From Reticulitermes speratus (taxonomy: Eukaryota; Arthropoda; Insecta; Blattodea; Rhinotermitidae), in NCBI GenBank assembly GCA_021186555.1, contig JAJKFL010000039.1, forward strand, positions 20,130,733 through 20,194,732: a DNA stretch of 64,000 nt, given 5' to 3'. This document shows, piece by piece, positions 51,816 through 62,111 of the stretch. Numbering within the stretch: position 1 is the stretch's first letter; every line of letters begins with the position of its first letter. A program made the position numbers and the translations under genes. The notes under the pieces were generated by a model. The model made no database searches and was not told the origin of the DNA. It was given only the letters and a program-made list of their open reading frames with translations.

Positions 51816-53184
51816 TACAAGCGCGACTGGCGTTTGTGTGTGAGATATGTTGGTGTTATTTAAATTAAGGAGGCTATCAGTACAAGCGTAACCTGCAGAA
51901 TACGATGTTCTTGCACTGATATCTTGACACACAAGCTATTTGGCATTAACTGTGTACCATTGATGTCTTAGTTTGTGTTTTCGTATGCTACAGCAACATT
52001 ATTTTTTGAAGCTGCTTCTGTGACGGACAATACAGAAAGCGTGCGTGTGGGATCATGAAAATGCAACTTTAAGTATTGTTACAGTCTGATTTAAACAACA
52101 GCCGCCCTCCAAGATTAGCGATTTGTTTTTCCATTTAAAGGAGGTTGGGTGGGCCACAGAACATTGAAGACGTGTTAATTGACCTTACGCTTCCGTGCGT
52201 ATCATATATGACCCAGAAGGTATTTAAATCCCCCACTCTACTTTGCTGCCTACGCCCTGATTCGGCAAAGTGTATATCTCCAATCTCCTCCACGTTAGAG
52301 GATATTTTTGACCTGCTTCACGTTCCGACCACTTTACCCCAGGAAAGAACGCACGTAGTAACATTGAAGAGCCTTTATCGATCTGCTCTGGAAGCATAAG
52401 GAAGTTACGTAACTTGTTTTGCACTGCAGTGGAGTTGGTTTGCTTTCAGTCGACTGAAAACGACCGCTTGGTGAAAGAGCGATTCACTTGTACGAGAGTT
52501 TTATATCATATGGCTGAGCTAGACATAGGCGTAGTGATTCACACAAGTTTCCTACTGTGTAGTTAGCGTTAATGAGAAAAAAAACTCGAGACACCGTCAT
52601 GGGGAAAGTGCGGTTCACACAGAGACTTGTAGTTCAGATGCTACAGCTCAATGTGTATGGTTCATGAATCTGAAATTTTTCTACTGTGTAGTTAGCTCCA
52701 GAGGAAATGAAAACAAACTGGACTAGTCATAAAGGACCCTTGTGTTGTTATTGCAGGCAGAGAGAGTACTATTTCATTCCGAAGAAATATTACGTCAACC
52801 TTCCTGACAGAAGAATTTCGTGTGCAAAAATGTACTATAACTACTGTCATTATTCTAATAAAAACGCCAAACAAATCCTTTTATATTATTTTTAAGCGCT
52901 ATTTGTCTGAAAATTAAAACGTTCAATTATTTCTTGAATGCGAGAATTTCTCTTTGTCTTCTGATATTTCATTTTAGGTTCAAAAATAGGTTTAGTATGT
53001 CTGTGATGTTGGAGACTGTTTCAGGATATAATTCTGTTTTGCTATAAGCGGTGTGGAATGCTCCTGCAATGAGTGACGCCTAAAAACCTTCCAATGTTTA
53101 GACTGCTAGCAGAGGCTAGTGTTACGTTTGTGCATGCTTCAGATAAATAAACTGTGTTCATTGAGTAGGAGAGACGAGATATCA
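51816..53184. other. Intergenic stretch with a SINE-B fragment
   Basis: No gene chain is recognised. 52200-52360 on the minus strand resembles SINE-B (CCGACCACTTTACCCCAGG against CCAGACCACTTTATCCCTGG at 58526). The rest is unassigned. Confidence 0.4.
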
Positions 53185-53515
53185 GTAAGGATACAAGCTG
53201 ACATTTTATAAAGCGCTTGCTAAACGCCTGTTTCATATCAGAGATGTTTCGAAGAGCCCCAAATATGACGACATAAACTGCAAATTCATACAAATACGGA
53301 ACATTATTGTGTGTATTTAGGCAGTAAGTATACAAGCTGGCTTTATAAATCGCTCTGCTAAAAGCCTGTTTCATAATAGATGTCGCTAACAGCCCCAAAT
53401 AAGACGACATAAACTGCAAATTCATACGAATACGGAACTTTATTGTGTGTATTTAGGCAGAAATGATACAAGCTGACTTTATAAGCGCTCAGATAAAAGC
53501 CTCTTTCATTTTATA
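53185..53515. repeat. Tandem repeat, unit about 137-141 bp, 2.4 copies
   Basis: ATACAAGCTG starts copies near 53188, 53329 and 53466. Each has a TTTATAA..GCTC block, an AAAGCCTGTTTCAT block, GACGACATAAACTGCAAATT and TATTGTGTGTATTTAGGCAG. The unit length is close to that of the 143-bp satellite that starts 185 bases later, but I see no sequence similarity between them. Confidence 0.85.
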
Positions 53516-53699
53516 CAAAATGGAAGCAATTCTATTTATTTATCTCTTCTGGATCAAATAATATTAATTTTTTTTAACGAAAGCGCAAAAACTTAAAGGG
53601 TCCACGCGGGTACAGCAGACTCGCTCACGCAGGGCTTGTGCCGTAAAGTAGGCCCCTTATCTCGATTTAAAGGGCAACTCGAGAAAATAACTCTGTAAG

Positions 53700-56275
53700 C
53701 TAAAGGCTAAACATTATACCTAGCAATGCACATGCATAAGCTACATACGGAGCTAGTTTGGTTGAAATCGGTCAATAAGGAAGGGCACTTTACTTGGAGG
53801 CCATAGTAGTTTTTCGTCTGTGTCTGGACTTCCATTGCAGAGATGTAACTGAAACATCGTACCTAGCAATGCACAGGTATGCGCTACACACGGAGCGAGT
53901 TTGGTTGAAATCGGTCAATAATGAAGGGCACTTTACTTGGAGGCCATAGTAGTTTTTCGTCTGTATCTCGACTTCCATTGCAGAGATGTAACTGAAATAT
54001 CATACCTAGCAATGCGCAAGCATGCGCTACATACGGAGCGAGTTTGGTTGAAATCGGTCTATAATGAAGGGCACTTTACTTGGAGGCCATAGTAGTTTTT
54101 CGTCTGTATCTCGACTTCCATTGCAGAGATGTAACTGAAACATCATACCTAGCAATGCGCAATCATGTGCTATATACGGAGCGAGTTTGGTTGAAATCGG
54201 TCAATAATGAAGGGCACATTACTTGGAGGCCATAGTAGTTTATCGTCTGTGTCTCGACTTCCATTTCGGAGATGTAACTGAAATAATCATACCTAGCAAT
54301 GCGCAAGCATGCGCTACATACGGAACGAGTTTGGTTGAAATCGGTCTATAATGAAGGGCACTTTACTTGGAGGCCATAGTAGTTTTTCGTCTGTATCTCG
54401 ACTTCCATTGCAGTGATGTAACTGAAACATCACACCTAGCAATGAACATGTATAAGGTACATACGGAGCGAGTTTGGTTGAAATCGGTCAATAATGATGG
54501 ACACGTTACTAGGAGGCCACAGTAGTTTTTCGTCTGTATCTCGACTTCCATTGCAGAGATGTAATTGAAACGTCACACCTCCTAATGCACAGGCATGCGC
54601 TACATACGGAGCGAGTTTGGTTGAAATCGGTCAATAATGAAGGGCACTTTACTTGGAGGCCATAGTAGTTTTTCGTCTGTATCTCAACTTTCATTGCAGT
54701 GATGTAACTGAAATATCACACCTAGCAATGCACATGTATAAGCTACATACGGGGTGAGTTTGGTTGAAATCGGTCAATAATGAAGGGAACTTTACTTGGG
54801 GGCCACAGTAGTTTTTTGTTTGTATCTCAACTTTGATTTTAGTGATGTAACTGAAACATCATACCTAGCAATGCACATGTATAAGATACATACGGGGTGA
54901 GTTTGGTTGAAATCGGTCAATAATGAAGGGAACTTTACTTGGGGGCCACAGTAGTTTTTTGTTTGTATCTCAACTTTGATTTTAGTGATGTAACTGAAAC
55001 ATCATACCTCGCAATGCACATGTATAATCTACATATGGAGCTAGTTTGGTTGAAATCGGTCAATAATGAAGGGCACTTTACTAGGAGGCCACAGTAGTTT
55101 TTCGTCTGTATCTCGACTTCCATTGCAAAGATGTAATTGAAACGTCACACCTCCTAATGCACAGGCATGCTCTACATACGGAGCGAGTTTGGTTGAAATC
55201 GGTCAATAAAGAAGGGCACTTTACTTGGAGGCCATAGTAGTTTTTCGTCTGTATCTCGACTTCCATTGCAGTGATGTAACTGAACCATCATACCTAACAA
55301 TAAGCAGGCATGCGCTACGTACGGTGCGAGTTTGGTTGAATTCGGTCAATAACGAAGGGCACTTTACTTGGAGGCCATAGTAGTTTTTCGTCTGTATCTC
55401 GACTTCCATTGCAGTGATGTAACTGAACCATCATACCTAACAATAAGCAGGCATGCGCTACGTACGGTGCGAGTTTGGTTGAATTCGGTCAATAACGAAG
55501 GGCACTTTACTTGGAGGCCATAGTAGTTTTTCGTCTGTATCTCGACTTCCATTGCAGTGATGTAACTGAACCATCATACCTAACAATAAGCAGGCATGCG
55601 CTACGTACGGTGCGAGTTTGGTTGAATTCGGTCAATAACGAAGGGCACTTTACTTGGAGGCCATAGTAGTTTTTCGTCTGTATCTCGACTTCCATTGCAG
55701 TGATGTAACTGAACCATCATACCTAACAATAAGCAGGCATGCGCTACGTACGGTGCGAGTTTGGTTGAATTCGGTCAATAACGAAGGGCACTTTACTTGG
55801 AGGCCATAGTAGTTTTTCGTCTGTATCTCGACTTCCATTGCAGTGATGTAACTGAACCATCATACCTAACAATAAGCAGGCATGCGCTACGTACGGTGCG
55901 AGTTTGGTTGAATTCGGTCAATAACGAAGGGCACTTTACTTGGAGGCCATAGTAGTTTTTCGTCTGTATCTCGACTTCCATTGCAGTGATGTAACTGAAC
56001 CATCATACCTAACAATAAGCAGGCATGCGCTACGTACGGTGCGAGTTTGGTTGAATTCGGTCAATAACGAAGGGCACTTTACTTGGAGGCCATAGTAGTT
56101 TTTCGTCTGTATCTCAACTTTCATTGCAGTGATGTAACTGAAATATCACACCTAGCAATGCACATGTATAAGCTACATACGGAGCGAGTTTGGTTGATAT
56201 CGGTCAATAAGGAAGGGCACTTTACTTGGAGGCCGTATTAGTTTTTCGTCTGTCTCCACTTCCATTGCAGAGATG
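53700..56275. repeat. 143-bp satellite array, 18 units
   Basis: Eighteen copies of a unit with period 143 bp can be counted by GGAGGCCATAGTAG and its variants (first near 53800, last near 56231). Each unit has GAGTTTGGTTGAAATCGGTC, AAGGGCACTTTACTTGG and TAGTTTTTCGTCTGTATCTC. Units on the left differ at many sites. Six consecutive units from about 55280 to 56126 are almost identical and carry diagnostic changes (CCATCATACCTAACAATAAG; GAATTCGGTCAATAACG), showing recent local expansion. Two units at about 54770-54970 form another near-identical pair. The array ends at the 5' edge of a truncated LINE. Confidence 0.97.
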
Positions 56276-57672
56276 TTGAAGAGTTAAAAAGGCACAGATT
56301 ACCAGATATTGATCAAATTCCAGCAGAACTGATTAAAGCAGGTAGAATTGTCTCAGCAGTGGAAGGAGACAATCATTGCACCTATTTATAAGAAGGATGA
56401 TAAAACAGACTGCAGTAATTATCAAAGCATATCACTTTTATCAACTACATACAAAATTTCATCCAACATCCTTCTGTTAAAGTTAACTCTGTGTGCAGAC
56501 AAAATTATTGGGGAGCATCAGTGTGGATTTAGACGTAACAGGTCGACTACTGTTCATATATTCTGCATTCGTCAAATACTTGAGAAAAAATGGGAATACA
56601 ATGAGGCAGTGCATCAGATATTTATAGACATCAAGAAAGCCTGTGATTCAGTTAGGAGGGAGGTTTTGTATAATATTCTCATTGAATTTGGTATCCCTAT
56701 GAAACTAGTAAGGCTAGTAAAAATGTGTCTAAAAGAAACCTGTAGCAGAGTCCGGGTAGGCAAACATTTGTCTGACACATTTGCTATTAAGAATTATATT
56801 GGGCGGAAGCGTACATGCTATAAAGAAAAACACAGAAGCTTTAGTAGTCGCTAGTAAGGAGTAGTAAGGTCTAGAAGTAAATGCTGAGAAAACTAAGTAC
56901 ATGGTCATGTCTCGCAATCAGAATGCAGGACAAAATCACAACATAAAGTTAGATAATAAATCCTTTGAAAGGGTGAAACAGTTCAAATATTTGGGAACAA
57001 CCCTAATAAATCAAAATTCCATTCAGGAAGAAATTAAGAGCAGATTGAAATTGGGGAGTGCTTGTTATCATTTGGTGCAGGATCTTCTGTCTTCCAGTTT
57101 GCTATCCAAAAATACAAAGATTAAGATATACAGAACTATAATTTTGCCTGTTGTTTTGTATGGGTGTGAGACTTGGTCTCTCACACTGAGGGAGGAACAT
57201 AGGCTGAGGGAGTTCGAGAATAGGGTGCTGAGGAGGATATTTGGGCCTAAGAGGGACGGGGTAACAGGGGAGTGGAGAAGACTACATAACGAGGAACTTA
57301 ATGATCTGTACTCATCACCAAATATTATTCGGGTGATCAAATCGAGAAGAATGAGGTGGGTGGGGCATGTAGCACATATGGGTGAGGGGAGAGATGCATA
57401 CAGGGTTTTGGTGGGGAGACCTGAGGGAAGGAGACCACTTGGAAGACCCAGGCGTAGATGGGAGGATAATGTTAAAATGGATCTTCAAGAAGTGGGTTGG
57501 GGGGGCATGGACTGGATTGATATGGCTCAGGATAGGGACAGGTGGCGGGCTCTTGTGAGTGCAGTAATGAACCTTCGGGTTCCATAAAACGCGGGGAATT
57601 TCTTGACTAGCTGACGACCTGCTAGCTTCTCAAGAAGGACTCTGCTCCATGGAGTTAGTTAGTTAGTTAGTC
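56276..57672 (+). mobile_element. Non-LTR retrotransposon with the catalytic core deleted
   Basis: 56276-56840 encodes the fingers/palm start (IPAELIKAG; WKETIIAPIYKKDDKTDCSN; GEHQCGFRRNRSTTVHIFCI; a palm A-type motif IDIKKACDSV). The segment that should hold the LKQGD and YADD motifs is missing after IKN near 56797. The protein resumes at 56901-57587 with [51 protein letters not shown] and [21 protein letters not shown] second loss lies near 56343. It ends at 57585-57587 (TAA), with a short 3' region and a (TTAG)4 tail at 57654-57671. This is a different family from the element at 49430. Confidence 0.85.
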
Positions 57673-57788
57673 ATTATAAATGGAGTGGGGAGTATGGGAA
57701 AGCAGGAGGCTGCTTTGCCGATATCCTGCTACATAGTTCTGTACGTTACCACCAGGACCGTGCTGTACCAACTACCAGTGAGCCATTC

Positions 57789-57855
57789 CGGCTACAATGA
57801 CGCACGTAGGCGCCGCATTTGGTGGTGTAGTTTTACATTTCCACGGAGTTTGGTA
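57789..57855 (+). repeat. Second copy of the dispersed repeat at 49352
   Basis: GGCTACAATGACGCACGTAG, GCGCCGCATTTGGTGG and TTTTACATTTCCACGG align with 49352-49420. Here it follows the LINE tail by about 115 bases and precedes a hammerhead-like repeat by about 230. Confidence 0.65.
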
Positions 57856-57984
57856 TCTGTTAAAGTTATTAGCTGTGAGTGTCAGATACAGGAGCGTCAT
57901 TTGGATAAAACCAATGAGAGGAGGGCAAGTAACGTATGGTGTGTTTATACTGTGTTGGTTACTGTCGCTATAAAAAGGTGAGGA

Positions 57985-58150
57985 TTGTATGTGTCTAACA
58001 TACAAGTAATATTTTATATTATATGTACCGTGCATTCTTTCATAAGTTTAAGTCCAACCAATGCACAAGAATTATTAACAAAGTATATTTGTAACCCCTA
58101 CATACGTTTCGGCAACCAAGGTGCCATCCTCAGGGGGTGCATCAAAGAAT
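57985..58150 (-). mobile_element. Hammerhead-bearing terminal repeat, first subfamily
   Basis: On the minus strand the order is ribozyme motif (58138-58093), then GTGCATTGGTTGG (58069-58057), then AAGAATGCACGGT (58038-58026). The same order occurs at the right end of the 34.0-34.6 kb element. No protein-coding part is attached. Confidence 0.65.
58090..58140 (-). ncRNA. Candidate type I hammerhead ribozyme, best-preserved copy
   Basis: On the minus strand: ACCCC (58138-58134), CUGAGGA (58133-58127), an extra U, stem II GGCA/UGCC with a loop that may add one pair, GAAAC (58110-58106), GUAU, GUA (58101-58099), then GGGGUU (58098-58093). Stem I is five Watson-Crick pairs (ACCCC/GGGGU). Stem III is A-U plus C-G with a four-base loop. 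The predicted cut is after the A of GUA, on the minus strand at base 58099. All conserved core bases are present except for the added U. Confidence 0.7.
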
Positions 58151-58431
58151 CACAAACATCCCTGGTATGCAGATACACACTTACTCTGCATTATAATGAA
58201 AGCACACACGCCGCTCACAACATTAAAATGAATTGATGCCCACAGTCACAAAACCAAACGTTAAGAGTAATCAACACAGTGTGTCTAAGTCAGTGATGTA
58301 AGCTGACACTTCACATAACACAGTAAAAATTATCACATACAAATGCTGTTACATGACTCGACCTAGACGACTAAAATATACATATAAAAGTTTTTTTAAA
58401 GGGCTTTACTGGCTGTGGGCCGTGTATACAG

Positions 58432-58625
58432 TCATTTAGTCGATCTCGTAGGGTGAGTAGAGGTATAGCTCCACTCATTCTTAATTGTGGCACTAGGTGG
58501 AGGTGAGTGATTAACTTCATGTCCAGACCACTTTATCCCTGGGAAAGATTCCCAATATCCAGAGCCATCTGGACATTTTGGGAAGGAAATTGTCTGCGAT
58601 GGCCATAGTTTCATTTGTGTTTTAT
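58432..58625 (-). mobile_element. SINE-B copy, minus strand
   Basis: On the minus strand: GATGGCTCTGGATATTGGG, TAAAGTGGTCTGGACATGAA, ACTCACCTCCACCTAGTGCC, TTAAGAATGAGTGGAGC. Head partly lost. Confidence 0.65.
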
Positions 58626-59156
58626 TTTTGGGCATAGGTAAACTCGCACCATATCCTGCACTTTTGCTTTACATTTTTTACTGTACAATTGTGTGTGATT
58701 TTTTTTAACGGCCAGTAAAGTACTTGTGTGTACTCTGAGTCAGTTAATTGGAAAGCTGTCTTGCAAATTCATTGCCAGGCTGTGGCACATCTTTATAATA
58801 TCATGGCCATTTTATTTGTGTCTTATCTACACGATGGTTGGTTGTAATTGCCATAGTGCATACTGTACATTGGTGCTCCTAGTGAATTTAAAGAGAGAAG
58901 TATTAGGTTAAAATGTGGTGCATATGGCCATATTTCATCATGCCAAACTATGGACATAGTTTTAGATTGGCCAGTAAGCCTGCATTTACTGGTAATGAAG
59001 TGAGTGGGGGAATATTCTTATTGCAGTTCCTGACGCGTTCCTTGAGAATGAGCTTTGGCCACCTGTGAGAGGAGATGGATAAATTTGAACCAATGGTGAG
59101 TTGTATTTCTGTAGTTAGCAAAGTAACTCAGTCAGTGAATTGACTGTGCATAGGTG

Positions 59157-59171
59157 CTGTTGTTGTTGTTG

Positions 59172-59209
<38 letters not shown>

Positions 59210-59210
59210 T
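59157..59210. repeat. (GTT)n(ATT)n microsatellite
   Basis: A GTT run changing into an ATT run directly before the 49-bp minisatellite. Confidence 0.9.
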
Positions 59211-59221
59211 ACTGCAATTGG

Positions 59222-60420
59222 GCTTTCACCCGGTGGCAGTAGTCCTTACACTAGTACATACAATACAAATGTTTTCACCCGGTGGCAGTAGTCCTTATAC
59301 TAGTACACACAATACAAATGTTTTCACCTGGTGGCAGTAGTCCTTACACTAATACACACAATACAAATGTTTTCACCCGGTGGCAGTAGTCCTTACACTA
59401 TGTAATCGTTGCACTTATTAATTTTGATATTTAAAATTTATATTTGATTGCAAGCGTGAGTAGTTAGTTTGGTTTGGGGGATTTTTGTTAAAACAGGACA
59501 TGGTAGGTCAGTAGTAACATCTGGACGCCAGAAGTGTGGACAGTGGACAGGCAGGGCAAAGTGAAGGGGGGCCAGTACTTGTCGCACTTTGTCACTGTCA
59601 AAATTAATGGGATTTTAGCAAACTCCAGAGTTTTAGAAATTCGAGACTCTGACAGATTTTGACCCTCATATTTCAACATGTGGGTGTTGACTACAGAAAA
59701 ATCCAGTTGGTTCGTTAGGGATGCGACAGGGTCCACACAGGCAGATTTTTAGATTACAGAAGTAGGCCAGAGCCAGCCAATGGGAAGAAGTAGGAAAATC
59801 CAAGGGGGGATGAATTTCGAACCAGGGTGCTAGAGAGTGCGTGCCCAAGCCAAGAGTAGCGTCCTAGCTTCAGACACGGGTGGTTCAGTGCCGTGTTCAT
59901 AAAGATCAAACAAGACTCTGTTGTACTTAAACAAATAGTAATAGTAAAGACTATGTATTCGATTTCAATTAGCCATTTTTATCACTTGGACCACTTATAT
60001 TCCCTGAAACAAAGAGTTTGCTCTACTGACTGAGTAGGAGAGAGTCGGCCGGTTATAACTAGTACACACAATACAAATGTTTTCACCCAGTGGCAGTAGT
60101 CCTTACACTAGTACACACAATACAAATGTTTTCACCCAGTGGCAGTAGTCCTTACACTAGGACACACAATACAAATGTTTTCACCCGGTGGCAGTAATCC
60201 TTACACTAGTACACACAATACAAATGTTTTCACCCGGTGGCAGTAGTCCTTACACAGTACACACAATACAAATGTTTTCACCCTGGTGGCAGTAATCCTT
60301 ACACTAGTACACACAATACAAATGTTTTCACCCGGTGGCAGTAGTCCTTACACTAGTACACACAATACAGATGTTTTCACCCGGTGGTAGTAGTCCTTAC
60401 ACTAGTACACACAATACAAA
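59222..60420. repeat. 49-bp minisatellite, about 11 units, split by an insertion
   Basis: The unit contains TTTTCACCCGGTGGCAGTAG, TCCTTACACTAGTACAC and ACAATACAAATG, repeated every 49 bp. About four units lie at 59222-59400 and about seven at 60058-60420. Unit differences are single bases or one-base indels, so the array is young. Low-complexity CA/AAT-rich sequence follows to about 60600. Confidence 0.95.
59401..60057 (-). mobile_element. SINE-like insertion inside the minisatellite (SINE-D)
   Basis: About 657 bp interrupts a minisatellite unit exactly at ACTA, which appears on both sides. Read on the minus strand it starts with ACTCAGTCAGTAGAGCAAAC and GGTCCAAGTG, placed like an A box and B box. 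Further in is a second tRNA-like stretch with GGCACGCACTCTCTAGCACC and CTGGTTCGAAATTC. A composite tRNA-derived retroposon is the simplest reading. Confidence 0.5.
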
Positions 60421-60734
60421 TTGACATATAATATACATAAAATAACAATACAAAACAAACTATACACAATTACAAAACAAAATACATACAGTAAATACAA
60501 GTACACACAGTAGAACACCATACACACCTTACAAAAACATCCACACCTTACAAAAACACTCATACACAATACAAGGAAAAAAAAACACACCCACATATTA
60601 AATGATCTCAATGCGTTAGAACATCCTCAGTATAAAGTCAGACCAAAGTACATGATAATTATATCCCCCAAGAACTTAATTCACTTCACAGCCCTTATTT
60701 CTATTTAATCCCCACTTAAAAACCCTTAGCTTGT

Positions 60735-60905
60735 AATGACCCGTAGCTTGTAATGACATACATTTGATTCCTTGCAAAGGCAAGAATTTTTCTTTGCCAC
60801 AGTACCCAAAATGGCTGTGGTGCTCACCTGGCCTCTTGACTTACATGTAGTGTGCTCATTTCTCAGGGTTAAAGTGACTGGAGTGTGATGCTGACTTCTT
60901 ATTAG
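60735..60905 (+). mobile_element. SINE-B fragment
   Basis: TTGATTCCTTGCAAAGGCAA, ATTTCTCAGGGTTAAAGTG and GGAGTGTGATGCTGACTTC match SINE-B, with the body cut short after this. Confidence 0.5.
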
Positions 60906-61236
60906 TAGATTAACCCTTTAATACTGACCTCAGTGCACTGTAGAGATCTTTATACACTGTATACAGACATCCAACCTGTATACAGTTCTGCTTGTGTAAA
61001 TGCAGCACATTGCTGTCTTTAATGTGTTCTAAAATTACCACATGACAGTAAATTCAGAGCCTCCTTGAGAAGTTTGTCAGTTAGTCAAGAAATTCTCCAC
61101 ATTTTATTGAGCCTGAATGTGCACTACTGTTTAGTCTTAATGTTATTCATATTCCATACATTAAAGATATTGTTATATAATTCCAACAAAATGCATGTGG
61201 AGTTGGTAAATATGTAAATGTGTTATCACAAAATAT

Positions 61237-61455
61237 ACTCCTACATATTTTCAATAAACACCAACTAATGCACATAAACTTTATTCACAATAGTTTATTC
61301 TTAAAATTCCCCTATAAAGTTTATGTGCATTAGTTGGTGTTTATTGAAAATATCTTGATTAAGAATGCACGGTGAATACAATGTTAAGTTTAGTGTTGCC
61401 CAACAAGCAAAATACTCCTACATGTTTTGGTTGAAGAGCCATCTTCAGGGAGACT
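61237..61455. mobile_element. Palindromic repeat with hammerhead-like motif, first subfamily
   Basis: Inverted arms of 38 bp (61245-61282 and 61316-61353; CACCAACTAATGCACATAAA and its inverse) are separated by about 33 bp. AAGAATGCACGGTGAATACA follows at 61359-61378. On the minus strand at 61452-61415: CUCC, CUGAAGA, extra U, hairpin, AAAAC (G12 lost), AU, GUA, GGAG. Stem I has four pairs. TACTCCTACAT occurs again at 61237, so part of the ribozyme end is duplicated. Confidence 0.55.
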
Positions 61456-62075
61456 TGTATATAAATCAGTTCTGGATGTCAATATATAAAACATATGAGT
61501 TTAAAAACTATGTACAGGATGACAGTAACCTACAAATATGACTGGCCAGTTAACAATCTACAGTGAAAGCTAAAAATTGTTAGAACTATTCTTTGTATTT
61601 GAAGTCTTCCATTGCATTGTGTGTGTTGTACTTTTGCATGCAAATATCTATTTGTGGACATCTTCAATCCTAATTTGGATTGGGTCCCTGCACTATATAT
61701 TTGATGTGCACTATGCAGAAGAGTACTCTGTACTCAGTACATAGTGCTCTCCTACATTTGAATATTTACCAACTGTAAGTTTATTTTGTTAGAATATTTA
61801 ACAGTACATCACTGTGATCACAAGAGCTCTCCACTGGTCCCTGTTCTGGCCCAGATAAATCCATTCCACAGTCTCACAACATATTTCTGTAAGATACGTG
61901 GGTATTAGGAACTTCAATTTATGGGGAAGTCAAGTTAGAAAGAGGGGGAAGATTGGTTTGAACCAGTACTTAATGTACATACACCCTGTTCCCCCACTAT
62001 CAATCCAATTTTTTTTTATTTGCCTCTCTTCAATTCAGTAGCAAAATGAAAAATTTGTTAGGTAGAAAAAGTATT

Positions 62076-62111
62076 GGGGGGGGGGGGGGGGGCAAATGCC
62101 TCCCCCCCCCC
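62076..62111. repeat. G17 tract facing C10 tract
   Basis: A G run of 17 (62076-62092), nine bases, then a C run of 10 (62102-62111) form a perfect G/C hairpin or a G-quadruplex-prone site. CAAGTTATGCCTATGTCC follows, resembling the GGTGCGCCTATG next to the C9 tract at 21267. Confidence 0.8.

Noticed and set aside
53790..56124. A family of tandem genes for 62-aa proteins on the minus strand
   Set aside because: The frames are the by-product of the 143-bp satellite. The period is not a multiple of three, the starts are arbitrary and there are no promoters or splice signals.
59222..60420. CRISPR-like array
   Set aside because: The 49-bp units follow each other directly with no unique spacers, and the genome is eukaryotic.
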